NCBI GenBank assembly: GCA_031253835.1
Contig: JAIRVP010000021.1
Location: 49,792 to 113,791, forward strand
From: Burkholderia sp.
GTDB lineage: Bacteria; Pseudomonadota; Gammaproteobacteria; Burkholderiales; Burkholderiaceae
Direction: 5' to 3'
DNA: 64,000 bases
The position numbers and the translations under genes were made by a program. Below the pieces are notes generated by a model that was not told the DNA's origin, did no database searches, and saw only the letters and a program-made list of their open reading frames with translations. Positions 15,686 through 24,058 of the stretch are shown in pieces; the stretch's first letter is position 1; the number at the start of each line of letters is the position of its first letter.

Positions 15686-16345
15686 ATGATGCCGACGCTA
15701 TACGCCCATCCCTTTTCGTCCTACTGCCAGAAGGTGCTGACCGCGCTGTACGAGAACGGCACGCCGTTCGCGTATCGGCTGCTCGCGCACGACGATCCGA
15801 AGCCGATGCAGGAACTGACCGCACTGTGGCCGCTGAAGCGCTTTCCGGTGCTGGTCGACGCAGGTCGCACGGTGATCGAGGCGTCGATCATCATCGAGTA
15901 TCTCGGCCTGAATCATCCGGGCCCCGTGCGCCTGCTGCCCGACGATCCGCACGCCGCGCTCGAGGTGCGGATGATGGATCGCTTCTTCGACAACTACGTG
16001 TCGACGCCGCAGCAGAAGGTCGTGCATGACGCGCTGCGCCGGGAATCGGAACGCGATGCGCGCGGCGTCGCCGATGCGCGCGCGATGCTCGATACGTCGT
16101 ATGCGTGGCTGGACAAGAAGATGGCCGATCGCGAATGGGCGGCCGGCGATCGTTTCAGCCTCGCCGATTGCGGCGCGGCACCGTTCCTGTTCTACGCGGA
16201 CTGGACGCACCGGATCGATGCGAAGTTTGCGAACGTGATCGCGTACCGCAAGCGTCTGCTCGCGCGACCGTCGTTTGCGCGCGCGGTCGACGAGGCGCGG
16301 CCGTTTCGCTCGTTCTTTCCGCTCGGCGCGCCCGATCGCGACTGA
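15686..16345 (+). CDS. Glutathione S-transferase family protein
   Basis: 219 residues starting at the first of two adjacent ATGs. The N-terminal thioredoxin fold has LYAHPFSSYCQKVLTALYE with the Ser/Cys active-site region, followed by RFPVLVDAGRTVIEASIIIE, the glutathione-binding Pro and Glu-Ala-Ser. The all-helical C-terminal domain has AAGDRFSLADCGAAPFL, the N-capping box motif of GSTs. It conjugates or reduces electrophiles with glutathione in the cytosol; the substrate is unknown. A longer reading upstream has no ribosome site. Confidence 0.88.
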   Translation: MMPTLYAHPFSSYCQKVLTALYENGTPFAYRLLAHDDPKPMQELTALWPLKRFPVLVDAGRTVIEASIIIEYLGLNHPGPVRLLPDDPHAALEVRMMDRFFDNYVSTPQQKVVHDALRRESERDARGVADARAMLDTSYAWLDKKMADREWAAGDRFSLADCGAAPFLFYADWTHRIDAKFANVIAYRKRLLARPSFARAVDEARPFRSFFPLGAPDRD

Positions 16346-16448
16346 CGTGCGCGGCCGTCGCGCGGCGTGCCGCTATCGCGCACGGCCGGCAGCGCGTGCC
16401 GGGGCGACGGAACGACAGGAGCAGCGGCAGCATCGCGGCACCGCCCCG

Positions 16449-17141
16449 TCACATCGTATGCGTGACCGACTGCGCGAGCGTCAGCAGTTCGTCGAACTGC
16501 GTGATCAACTCGAAGCACAGCAGGAACGCGAGCGTATAGGCCGGCGCGGGGAAGCGCCGGATCATCGCCAGCACCTGCGGTGCGAAGCGCGAGCGGATCG
16601 CGTCGCGCGTCAGCAGCCACGCGATCGCGATGCCGATCGCGGCGCCCGCGATCAGGTCGGTCGGGTAGTGAAAGCCGAGATACGCGCGCGGCAGGCAGAT
16701 GAAGACGACCGAATACAGCAGCGCGAACACGCCGACGCGGCGCGCGATGATGAAGATGCCGGTCGCGATCGCCATCCACAGCATCGCGTGATCGCTCGGA
16801 AACGAACTCCATGCCTGCAACGTCGCGGCGCGCAGCCCGGCCGACGGGAAGTGCAGGTGCAGGTCGGGGTTGTAGATCGGTCGCACGCGGAACGGCAGCA
16901 CCTGGGCAAGCACCCGGCCGATTGCGAGCGCGACGAGCCCGCTTGCGATCGTCGCGACGACCAGCTCGCGTTGCCGCTCGCGGTCCGGTCCTGGCTGGAA
17001 CCACAGCCAGCACAGGACGGGAATGAGCACGAAGCCCTTGAACGTGTACAGGCCGGCAATCACGCGAATCGCGTGATTCATCAGCGGGCCGAACGTCACG
17101 TGGGTGAGGAAGATCTGGATCGTGGTGTCGAAATTGTTCAT
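16449..17141 (-). CDS. PAP2-family membrane phosphatase
   Basis: 230 residues with five to six hydrophobic helices. The three acid-phosphatase motifs are visible: RVRPIYNPD for the first, SSFPSDHAM for the second (PSDH in place of PSGH) and RAYLGFHYPTD for the third, carrying the nucleophile His. Members dephosphorylate lipid phosphates such as undecaprenyl pyrophosphate or phosphatidic acid at the outer face of the inner membrane. The chosen ATG (before NNFDTTIQIFL) gives the usual compact N terminus. It is a single-gene unit. Confidence 0.88.
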   Translation of the reverse strand: MNNFDTTIQIFLTHVTFGPLMNHAIRVIAGLYTFKGFVLIPVLCWLWFQPGPDRERQRELVVATIASGLVALAIGRVLAQVLPFRVRPIYNPDLHLHFPSAGLRAATLQAWSSFPSDHAMLWMAIATGIFIIARRVGVFALLYSVVFICLPRAYLGFHYPTDLIAGAAIGIAIAWLLTRDAIRSRFAPQVLAMIRRFPAPAYTLAFLLCFELITQFDELLTLAQSVTHTM

Positions 17142-17418
17142 GTTCTGTGCGACCCGGACGGACGCGCAGCGCATGACATGCGGCCGGCAGGATCGAAAAG
17201 CGCGCTCGTACCGGAGCGCAACGGGGGGCAAGTATGTCACCCGTTATTTCGAAGAAAATGCGAAAAAATACCGGGAATCCCCTGATAAAACGGGGTTGTG
17301 TGGTGGGGCCGGATGGGAGAGCGCCGTGCGGCGAGGCAGGGTCGAATCGTCCGATGTTTGCACGCGCGCGGGCGCGGCCGTTGTAAAAATAATTGGTTGA
17401 ACTGGACAATTCGGCAGG

Positions 17419-17439
17419 CCGGTGCAGACCTTGCACCGG
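17419..17439. repeat. Inverted repeat in the 430-bp gap
   Basis: CCGGTGCA-GACCT-TGCACCGG, perfect 8-bp arms. It lies in the gap between the PAP2 gene and the MFS gene terminator, about 280 bp upstream of the PAP2 ATG. It may be an operator or a small structured RNA element. Nothing else in the gap looks coding. Confidence 0.4.
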
Positions 17440-17506
17440 ATGAACGAATGCCGTGCGATACGCGAGCGAATCTGCCGGGCCGCGCAGCGTCATGCCTGCG
17501 CCGATC

Positions 17507-17550
17507 GAAAATAAAAGAAAAGGCGGGCAAGCCCTGTGGGCCTGCCCGCC
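17507..17550 (-). terminator. Rho-independent terminator of the MFS gene
   Basis: Read on the minus strand, GGCGGGC(A)-GCCC-loop-GGGC-(T)GCCCGCC folds into a stem of about twelve pairs with one mismatch (17522-17550). It is followed by a T-rich tail (17507-17521). It lies 22 bp after the stop of the MFS transporter gene. Confidence 0.85.
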
Positions 17551-17571
17551 GCGTCTGCGCGATGCCGGATG

Positions 17572-18804
17572 TCAGTTGCGCCACACCCGCACGGCGAGCG
17601 CGGCCAGCGACGTCGTAACGGCCAATGCGGTCACCGCGTTCCAGCCCAGTTGCGCGAGCAACAAACTGCCGAGCGCGGCGCCGGCCGCCATCCCGATGAA
17701 CATGCCGACGAACAGCACCGCGTTGAGGCGGCTGCGCGACGCGGGATCGATCCGGTAGACGATTGCCTGGTGCGCGATCAGCGTCGCCTGCACGCCGAGG
17801 TCGAAGCCGATCGTCGCAGCCGCGAGCAGCACCAGCTGCGCATGCGGCGACATCCGCGGCGCGGCGGCCATCGATGCGAACGACACCGTCGCGATGCCGA
17901 TGCCGATGCGCGTGACGCGCTCGGGGCCGTGATGGTCGGCGAGGCGTCCGGCGATCGGCGCGGCCAGCGCGCCGGCGGCGCCCGCGAGGCCGAATGCGCC
18001 GGCGGCCGCGCTGCCGAGATGGAACGGTGCGCCGTGCAGCATCACCGCGAGCGTCGACCAGAATGCGCTGAAGCCGATCGCGAGCAGCCCCTGCGCGAGC
18101 GCGGCGCGACGCAGTGCCGGATGATCGCGCCACAGCGCGCCGAGCGACGCGATCAGCGCGCGATACGGCAGGCGCGTGGTCGGCTCGAAGCGCGGCAGCC
18201 CGCGCGCGGCCACGAAGCCGATCACGGCGACGCTGACGGCCGCGAGCGCGAACATCGCGCGCCAGCCGGCCGTTTCGGCGATGAAGCCGGCCACGACGCG
18301 CGACAGCAGGATACCGAGCAGCAGCCCGGTCATCACGGTGCCGACGATGCGGCCGCGATGCGTGTCGTGCGCGAGCGTCGCGGCGGCCGGCACGACGTCC
18401 TGCGCCATCGTCGCGGCGAGGCCGATCGCGAAGCTCGCCGCGAGCAGCAGCCCGAGCGACGGCGCGATCGACGCGAGCAGCAGCGCGACGACCAGCGCCG
18501 CTGCCTTGGTCACGATCACGCGGCGCCGGTCGAAGCGGTCGCCGAGCGGCGCGAGCAGCAGGATGCCGAGCGCATAGCCGAGCTGCGTGAGCGTCGGCAC
18601 GAAGCCGATCGCGCGCGCCGACGCGCCGAGATCGGGCCCGAGCGCGCCGAGCATCGGCTGCGCGTAGTAGAGCGGCGCGACGCCGAGGCCGGCGGCGGCC
18701 GCGAGCAGCAGCACGAGCCGGCGATCGGGCATCGAATGGGCGGCCGGATGGGCCGGGGCGGGCGCTACGCGGGGCGCGGCGTCGAGACGGGTCGGGGTGG
18801 ACAT
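17572..18804 (-). CDS. MFS drug/metabolite transporter (DHA1-like)
   Basis: 410 residues with twelve hydrophobic segments. Family landmarks are GYALGILLLAPLGDRFDRRRVI (the loop 2-3 motif, in part GDRFDRR) and the mirrored second-half loop IAGRLADHHGPERV. The nearer ATG is chosen because AAGG lies 9 bp before it; an ATG three codons earlier is immediately adjacent to that site. DHA1 proteins usually export drugs or small metabolites by proton antiport. It diverges from a LysR regulator 101 bp away, which probably controls it. Substrate unknown. Confidence 0.88.
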   Translation of the reverse strand: MSTPTRLDAAPRVAPAPAHPAAHSMPDRRLVLLLAAAAGLGVAPLYYAQPMLGALGPDLGASARAIGFVPTLTQLGYALGILLLAPLGDRFDRRRVIVTKAAALVVALLLASIAPSLGLLLAASFAIGLAATMAQDVVPAAATLAHDTHRGRIVGTVMTGLLLGILLSRVVAGFIAETAGWRAMFALAAVSVAVIGFVAARGLPRFEPTTRLPYRALIASLGALWRDHPALRRAALAQGLLAIGFSAFWSTLAVMLHGAPFHLGSAAAGAFGLAGAAGALAAPIAGRLADHHGPERVTRIGIGIATVSFASMAAAPRMSPHAQLVLLAAATIGFDLGVQATLIAHQAIVYRIDPASRSRLNAVLFVGMFIGMAAGAALGSLLLAQLGWNAVTALAVTTSLAALAVRVWRN

Positions 18805-18905
18805 GGCGTGCATCCTTGGGTGGATAACAGGATGGATGCGAGTGTGGCGGCACGCGGCCGGCCACGGTAGTACCGCCTGCCGCAGATTTGTTATACGCTC
18901 CGCGA

Positions 18906-19907
18906 ATGACCGATAAATCTTCCGCTTCTCCCGCTGCGGGCGGGTCTCGGCGCGTTCAGGCCGTGCCGGTGGACGGCGCCGGCTATCGTTTCGAGCTGAT
19001 GGAAACGTTCGTACGCATAGTCGAGGCCGGCAGTTTGTCGGCCGCCGCCGCGCAACTGCATACGACGCAGCCGACGATCAGCCGGCGGCTGCAGGCGCTC
19101 GAACGTTCGCTCGGCATGCGGCTGCTGCAACGCACGACGCACACGATGCGGCTGACCGTCGACGGCGAGCGCTGCTTCAAGCGTGCGAAGGAACTGCTGG
19201 CGAACTGGGCGGCGTTCGAGGCCGACTTGCGCGGCGCGCAGGAGGAGCCCGACGGGCTGTTGCGCGTTGCGGTGCCGCACGCGTTCGGGCAGGAGCGTTT
19301 CGTCGCGCCGCTCGCGCAGTTCCTGCGCGACTATCCGCGCGTGTCGGTCGAGTGGCTGCTGCAGGACGAGGTGCGCGATTTCGTCGGCAGCGGCATCGAT
19401 TGCGCGATCCAGGTCGGCGAGCCGACCGATCCGGGCGTGGTCGCGATCCGGCTGACGAAGGTGCCGCGCTTCGTGGTCGCCGCGCCGTCGGTGCTGAACG
19501 GTGCCGACGTGCCGGCCGACCCCGACGCGCTGGCCGCGTTGCCGTGGCTCGCGTTGCGCACCTACTACCGCAACGAACTCACGCTGACGCATGCGGTCAC
19601 CGGCGACACGCGACGCATCGCGATCCGGCCGCGCATCACGACCGCGAACCTGTATACGCTGCGTAGCGCGGCGCTGCTGGGCGTCGGTGCGTGCGTCGGC
19701 TCGTCATGGATGCTGGCCGGCCATCTCGCGCGCGGCGAGCTTGTGCACCTCGCGCCCGAATGGCAGGCCGCGCCGTTGCCCGTCTACCTGACCTATCCGC
19801 ATGCGCAGTTCTATCCGTCGCGGCTCGTGCGGTTCGTCGCGACGATGCGCGAGGCCGTGCCGGCGCTCGTCGAAGGGCACGAGGGTGATCCAGCCGGCGC
19901 GTCGTGA
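18906..19907 (+). CDS. LysR-family transcriptional regulator
   Basis: 333 residues. An unusual 30-residue lead precedes the HTH (FVRIVEAGSLSAAAAQLHTTQPTISRRLQALE). A CrgA-like effector domain follows, with ALLGVGACVGSSWMLAGHLARGELV near the end. ATG chosen before TDKSSASP; an upstream TTG would add six residues. Divergent from the MFS transporter, so the natural prediction is that it regulates that exporter and itself from the shared 101-bp region. Effector unknown. Confidence 0.88.
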   Translation: MTDKSSASPAAGGSRRVQAVPVDGAGYRFELMETFVRIVEAGSLSAAAAQLHTTQPTISRRLQALERSLGMRLLQRTTHTMRLTVDGERCFKRAKELLANWAAFEADLRGAQEEPDGLLRVAVPHAFGQERFVAPLAQFLRDYPRVSVEWLLQDEVRDFVGSGIDCAIQVGEPTDPGVVAIRLTKVPRFVVAAPSVLNGADVPADPDALAALPWLALRTYYRNELTLTHAVTGDTRRIAIRPRITTANLYTLRSAALLGVGACVGSSWMLAGHLARGELVHLAPEWQAAPLPVYLTYPHAQFYPSRLVRFVATMREAVPALVEGHEGDPAGAS

Positions 19908-19921
19908 TGGCGGCCGTGCGG

Positions 19922-20560
19922 TCAGCCGCGCCGGATCCCTTCCGGCAGCGCGCTGATGCGGCGCACCTCGGGCGAGTCGAGCCATGTGCGTGACGTCGCG
20001 CAGTCGACGAACATGTCGGTCGCGTCCTCGCCCCAGAACAGGTCGCCGTCGAGTGCGAAGGTCGGCACGCCGAATACGCCGTCGGCAATTGCCTGATCGG
20101 TGTTCGCGCGCAGCGCGTCCTTCACGGGCTGTGCTTCAACGGCCGTCACGCCTTCCGGGAAGCCGACGGCTTCGCACAGCGCGGCGAAGCCTTCCGGCGT
20201 CGATACGTCGTGGCCGTCGCGCCAGATATGCCGGAAGATTCGCTGGATCGCGTCGCGCGAGCTGCCCATCGCGATCGCGAGGCGCAGCGGCCTGATCGGG
20301 TTGAACGGGTGCGCGGGCGGCATCCGGAATGCGATGCCGAGCTTGTCCGCGCGGTATTGCGCGTGGCGATAGGTGAAGACGCGTTTGGCCGCGATCTCGG
20401 CCGGCGCCTTCTGCCCCCAGTGCGCGAGCAGCGCGCCGAGCACGATCGGCCGCGGCGCGAACGCGGCGGCCGGCGGCAAGCGGTCGAACTGTTCCTGCTG
20501 CAGGTAGGCGAACGGCGAAACGAAATCGAAATACCAGGTGGCGGGGCGTGCGGCGCTCAT
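19922..20560 (-). CDS. DsbA-family 2-hydroxychromene-2-carboxylate isomerase-like protein
   Basis: 212 residues. It opens with TWYFDFVSPFAYLQQEQFDR, the DsbA/kappa-GST fold entry in which Ser replaces the CxxC Cys. A helical insertion follows, then DGVFGVPTFALDGDLFWGEDATDMF with the cis-Pro loop. HCCA isomerases use glutathione to isomerise chromene carboxylates in naphthalene breakdown. Many relatives, probably including this one, act on unknown compounds. GGAGAC lies upstream of the ATG. The gene stands alone, with no aromatic pathway genes nearby. Confidence 0.82.
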   Translation of the reverse strand: MSAARPATWYFDFVSPFAYLQQEQFDRLPPAAAFAPRPIVLGALLAHWGQKAPAEIAAKRVFTYRHAQYRADKLGIAFRMPPAHPFNPIRPLRLAIAMGSSRDAIQRIFRHIWRDGHDVSTPEGFAALCEAVGFPEGVTAVEAQPVKDALRANTDQAIADGVFGVPTFALDGDLFWGEDATDMFVDCATSRTWLDSPEVRRISALPEGIRRG

Positions 20561-20708
20561 CGCGGGAGTCTCCTCGTGCGGGTCCGGTTGACGGTGACGC
20601 GCCCGGTGCGCCTGCGGGTGGCACACCGGGCGTGCCTCGTCGGCCAGTGTCGCATGCGGCCGTCTTTCGCGCTGTCGCGTCGCCTGCCTGCCGCGCGCAA
20701 CCGGCTCC

Positions 20709-21527
20709 TTACGACTGCGCAGCGCCGTCCGCCGGCGACGCGAGCCGCGCAAGGCTGTCGTGCACGACGGCCGCGTCGTAGCGTGCGCCCGCGCCGCCGA
20801 GCGCGACGGTGGCCTTCTGCGCGAGCGGCAGCAGCATCGCGAGCGCCGCGGCCATCGCCGGCGCGGCGGCGAGCCGCGATTTCGGGCCCGACACCGTCAG
20901 CGCGCCGACGCATTCGCCGGCCGCGCCGAACACGGGCACGGAGGCCGATGCCGTCTCGGGGTCGCGCTCGCCGTACGACGCGGCCCACAGCTGTTCGCGC
21001 ACGTCGTCCCAGCGGGTGTCGTGCGTGTCGGTGAAGGCCAGCAGCACCTTCCCGGATGCGCCCTGGCGAACCGGAAATTCCTCGCCGACGCGAATCGACA
21101 CGCGCACCGCGCGGGCCGGCTCGACGCGATAGAGCACCGAACGCATGTCGCCCTGGCGCACATAGAACGACGCCGTTTCGCCGAGTTCGCGGCTCAGCGC
21201 CTCGAGCAGCGGCTCGACCACCGGGCCGACGCGGAACGACCGCTGGTACAGCGCCGCGAGCCGCAGCGGCTCGTGCCCGACCGCGTACTGGCCGTCGTCG
21301 AGCTTGCGCATGAAGCCGCCATGCTCGAGCGCCGCGAGCAGGCGCAGGATCGTGCTCTTGTACAGCCCGGTGCGGCGCGACAGCTCGGCGAGCGACAGCC
21401 GGTCGTCGGCCGGGCCGAACGCACGGAGGATCGCGAACGCGCGATCGAGCACGGCGACGCCGCTGGACGCTTCCTCGGCCGCCGGATCGCGTGCGTCGCC
21501 GGTGTGATCTGCTTGATTCGTGGGCAC
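20709..21527 (-). CDS. IclR-family transcriptional regulator
   Basis: 272 residues from a GTG that follows GGAAGGAAG. Longer readings would run through the operator region. The N-terminal winged helix is VLDRAFAILRAFG, then LSLAELSRRTGLYKSTILRL. The effector domain has RQGASGKVLLAF and GALTVSGPKSRL, typical of IclR. It diverges from a four-gene catabolic operon. Three matching palindromes lie in the 172-bp gap, so it very likely binds them and controls both directions. Inducer is probably a pathway intermediate. Confidence 0.9.
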   Translation of the reverse strand: MPTNQADHTGDARDPAAEEASSGVAVLDRAFAILRAFGPADDRLSLAELSRRTGLYKSTILRLLAALEHGGFMRKLDDGQYAVGHEPLRLAALYQRSFRVGPVVEPLLEALSRELGETASFYVRQGDMRSVLYRVEPARAVRVSIRVGEEFPVRQGASGKVLLAFTDTHDTRWDDVREQLWAASYGERDPETASASVPVFGAAGECVGALTVSGPKSRLAAAPAMAAALAMLLPLAQKATVALGGAGARYDAAVVHDSLARLASPADGAAQS

Positions 21528-21565
21528 TGCCTGCTTCCTTCCAATGATGGTCGACCGACTATAAC

Positions 21566-21582
21566 GTTCTGTCTGGCAGAAC
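21566..21582. promoter_or_regulatory. IclR operator candidate 1
   Basis: GTTCTGTC-TGG-CAGAAC: 6-bp arms GTTCTG/CAGAAC. It lies 39 bp from the iclR start codon, well placed for autoregulation. Confidence 0.75.
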
Positions 21583-21649
21583 TCAAGTTCCACAAAATCG
21601 CAATTTCACGGGTATACCCCGCTTATCGCTCGTTCACAGCACGCCTAAA

Positions 21650-21666
21650 GTTCTGTCAAACAGAAC
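21650..21666. promoter_or_regulatory. IclR operator candidate 2
   Basis: GTTCTGTC-AAA-CAGAAC, identical to site 1 except for the central triplet. It lies 34 bp before the first catabolic gene. Confidence 0.75.
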
Positions 21667-21669
21667 GAT

Positions 21670-21686
21670 GTTCTTTCAGATAGAAC
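21670..21686. promoter_or_regulatory. IclR operator candidate 3
   Basis: GTTCTTTC-AGA-TAGAAC, a degenerate copy with 5 of 6 pairs on each arm (GTTCT/AGAAC). It begins exactly 20 bp after site 2, about two helical turns, which favours cooperative binding. It ends 13 bp before the ATG of the lyase gene. Confidence 0.7.
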
Positions 21687-21699
21687 GACGAGGTGTCGA

Positions 21700-22686
21700 A
21701 TGAGTGTTTCCGAAATGCCGAAGGTGCTGGTCAGCGAGGTCGGTCCGCGCGATGGGCTGCAGAGCATCAAGGCCGTGATGCCGACGGCCGGCAAGCTGCG
21801 CTGGATCACCGCGCTGGCCGCGGCCGGCCTGCGCGAGATCGAGGTCGGGTCGTTCGTGCCGGCCCGGCTGTTGCCGCAGATGGCCGACGTGCGCGAAGTC
21901 GTCGCGCATGCGCTGGCGATTCCCGGGCTGCATGTCGCCGCGCTCGCGCCGAACCTGCGTGGTGCCGAAGGCGCGTTCGACGCGGGCGTGCACAAGCTGA
22001 CGCTGCCGGTCTCGGTCACGGAAGCGCATTCGCTGGCGAACATCCGCAAGACGCCCGCGCAGATGATCGACGAAGTGCGCGCGATCGTCGCGCTGCGCGA
22101 CGCGCGCTATCCGTCGGCACGGATCGAGGCCGGCGTGTCGGTCGCGTTCGGCTGCACGATCGCGGGCGCCGTCAGCGACGACGAGACGATCGCGATGGCC
22201 GTTGCGATGGCCGAGTGCGGCGTCGACGAAATCGGCCTGTCCGACACGAGCGGCCATGCGAACCCGGCCCAGGTGCGCCGCCTGTTCGCGCGCCTGCAGC
22301 GCGAAGTCGGCGACAAGGCCGGCGGCGCACATTTCCACAACACGCGCGGGCAGGGGCTCGCGAACGTCGTCGCGGCGCTCGATGCGGGCGTGACGACGAT
22401 CGACGCGAGCCAGGGCGGCCTCGGCGGATGTCCGTATGCGCCCGGCGCGACCGGCAACATCGTCACCGAGGATCTCGTGTTCCTGCTCGAAGCGATGGGG
22501 TACGACACGGGCATCGACGTCGACGCGCTGCTCGCCGCGCGCGCGATCCTGCACGCGGCGCTGCCGCTCGAGGCGCTGTACGGCCACGTACCCGACGCCG
22601 GGTTGCCGAAGGGGTTCCGCTATGCCGACGGCCGCGCGCCGACGGCGGCGCAACCGGAAGGATGCGTGGCGGGAGTCGCGCAATGA
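21700..22686 (+). CDS. Hydroxymethylglutaryl-CoA lyase family protein
   Basis: 328 residues, a TIM-barrel HMGL-like lyase. Active-site motifs are SEVGPRDGLQ near the start (metal and substrate Arg-Asp), GAHFHNTRGQG (metal His) and QGGLGGCPYAPGATGN with the catalytic Cys loop. Family members split 3-hydroxy-3-methylglutaryl-CoA to acetyl-CoA and acetoacetate, or related citramalyl/hydroxyacyl-CoAs. It overlaps the CoA-transferase gene by 4 bp (ATGA), so the pair probably activates and cleaves the same acid. First gene of an IclR-controlled operon. Confidence 0.88.
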   Translation: MSVSEMPKVLVSEVGPRDGLQSIKAVMPTAGKLRWITALAAAGLREIEVGSFVPARLLPQMADVREVVAHALAIPGLHVAALAPNLRGAEGAFDAGVHKLTLPVSVTEAHSLANIRKTPAQMIDEVRAIVALRDARYPSARIEAGVSVAFGCTIAGAVSDDETIAMAVAMAECGVDEIGLSDTSGHANPAQVRRLFARLQREVGDKAGGAHFHNTRGQGLANVVAALDAGVTTIDASQGGLGGCPYAPGATGNIVTEDLVFLLEAMGYDTGIDVDALLAARAILHAALPLEALYGHVPDAGLPKGFRYADGRAPTAAQPEGCVAGVAQ

Positions 22687-23975
22687 ACGATCGCCAACCG
22701 GCCTCGACGCTGCCGTACGCAGGCGTGCGCGTGATCGAGATGACGCACATGGTGATGGGCCCGACCTGCGGGATGCTGCTCGCCGATCTCGGCGCGGAAG
22801 TGATCAAGATCGAGCCGATCGCGGGCGACAGCACGCGTGCGCTGCGCGGTTCCGGCGCGGGCTTCTTCGGGATGTTCAACCGCAACAAGAAGAGCCTCGC
22901 GGTCGACGTGAAGGATCCGCGCGGGCTCGAGATCGTGCTGCGGCTCGTCGCGACGGCGGACGTGTTCAGCGAGAACTTCAAGAGCGGCACGATGGACCGG
23001 CTCGGCCTCGGCTATCCGGCGCTGCACGCGCTGAATCCGCGCCTCGTGTACGTGTCGCACAAGGGCTTCCTGCCGGGGCCCTACGAGCATCGCACCGCGC
23101 TCGACGAGGTCGTGCAGATGATGGGCGGCCTCGCGTACATGACGGGCCCGGAAGGGCGGCCGCTGCGCGCGGGCGCGAGCGTGAACGACATCATGGGCGG
23201 CATGTTCGGCGCGATCGGCGCGATGGCCGCGCTCGCGCAGCGCGAGCGCACGGGCCGCGGCCAGCAGGTGCAGAGCTCGCTGTTCGAGAACAACGTGTTT
23301 CTCGTCGCGCAGCACATGATGCAGTTCGCGGTGACGGGGCAGGCCGCGTCGCCGATGCCGAGCCGGATTTCCGCGTGGGCCGTCTACGACGTGTTCTCCG
23401 TCAAGGATGACGAACAGATTTTCCTCGCGGTCGTGTCCGACACGCAGTGGGGGCTGTTCTGCGATGCGTTCGGCCTGGCCGCGCTGAAGGACGATCCGCG
23501 CCTCGCGACCAACAACCTGCGCGTGCAGGCGCGCGAATGGCTGCTGCCCGAGCTGCGTGCGTGGCTGGCGTCGTACTCGGCCGCGGAGATCGGTGCGATC
23601 TTCGAATCGACCGGCCTGCCGTATGCCCCGATCACGAAGCCGCAGGACCTGTTCGACGATCCGCACCTGCTCGCCACGGGCGGCCTCGAAGCCGTGACGC
23701 TGCCGGCGGATGCGAGCAGCGCCGGGCGGCCGGTCGACACGCGCACCGCGCTGCTGCCGCTGACGCTCGCGGGCGAGCGCCTGCGGTTGCGCTCGGCGCC
23801 GCCCGCACTCGGCCAGGACACGTGCGCGCTGCTCGGCGAGCTTGGCTACACGCCGGACGACGCGCGTGCGCTGATCGACGCCGGCATCGTCGCCGGGCGG
23901 TACGGCGCGGACCTCGCCGCGCACGGCGACGGGCCGGGCGGCGCGCCGTCGGCGAACGAAGCGGCGAGCGCGTAG
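22683..23975 (+). CDS. CaiB/BaiF (class III) CoA-transferase
   Basis: 430 residues. It begins with the family layout GVRVIEMTHMVMGPTCGMLLADLGAEVIKIE and continues with FGMFNRNKKSLAVDVKDPRG, the CoA-binding stretch. The catalytic Asp is expected in RTALDEVVQMMGG. Class III enzymes move CoA between acids, typically from succinyl- or acetyl-CoA, in the cytoplasm. Translationally coupled to the lyase upstream. The role inferred here is to make the CoA ester that the lyase cleaves. Confidence 0.9.
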   Translation: MNDRQPASTLPYAGVRVIEMTHMVMGPTCGMLLADLGAEVIKIEPIAGDSTRALRGSGAGFFGMFNRNKKSLAVDVKDPRGLEIVLRLVATADVFSENFKSGTMDRLGLGYPALHALNPRLVYVSHKGFLPGPYEHRTALDEVVQMMGGLAYMTGPEGRPLRAGASVNDIMGGMFGAIGAMAALAQRERTGRGQQVQSSLFENNVFLVAQHMMQFAVTGQAASPMPSRISAWAVYDVFSVKDDEQIFLAVVSDTQWGLFCDAFGLAALKDDPRLATNNLRVQAREWLLPELRAWLASYSAAEIGAIFESTGLPYAPITKPQDLFDDPHLLATGGLEAVTLPADASSAGRPVDTRTALLPLTLAGERLRLRSAPPALGQDTCALLGELGYTPDDARALIDAGIVAGRYGADLAAHGDGPGGAPSANEAASA

Positions 23976-24058
23976 CGCGGCCGCGATCCCCCGAACGAAC
24001 AAAGGCGTCCCGGCCGCGCACCGCGCGGGCGCGGACCGCCGCATCCACGGAGACAACC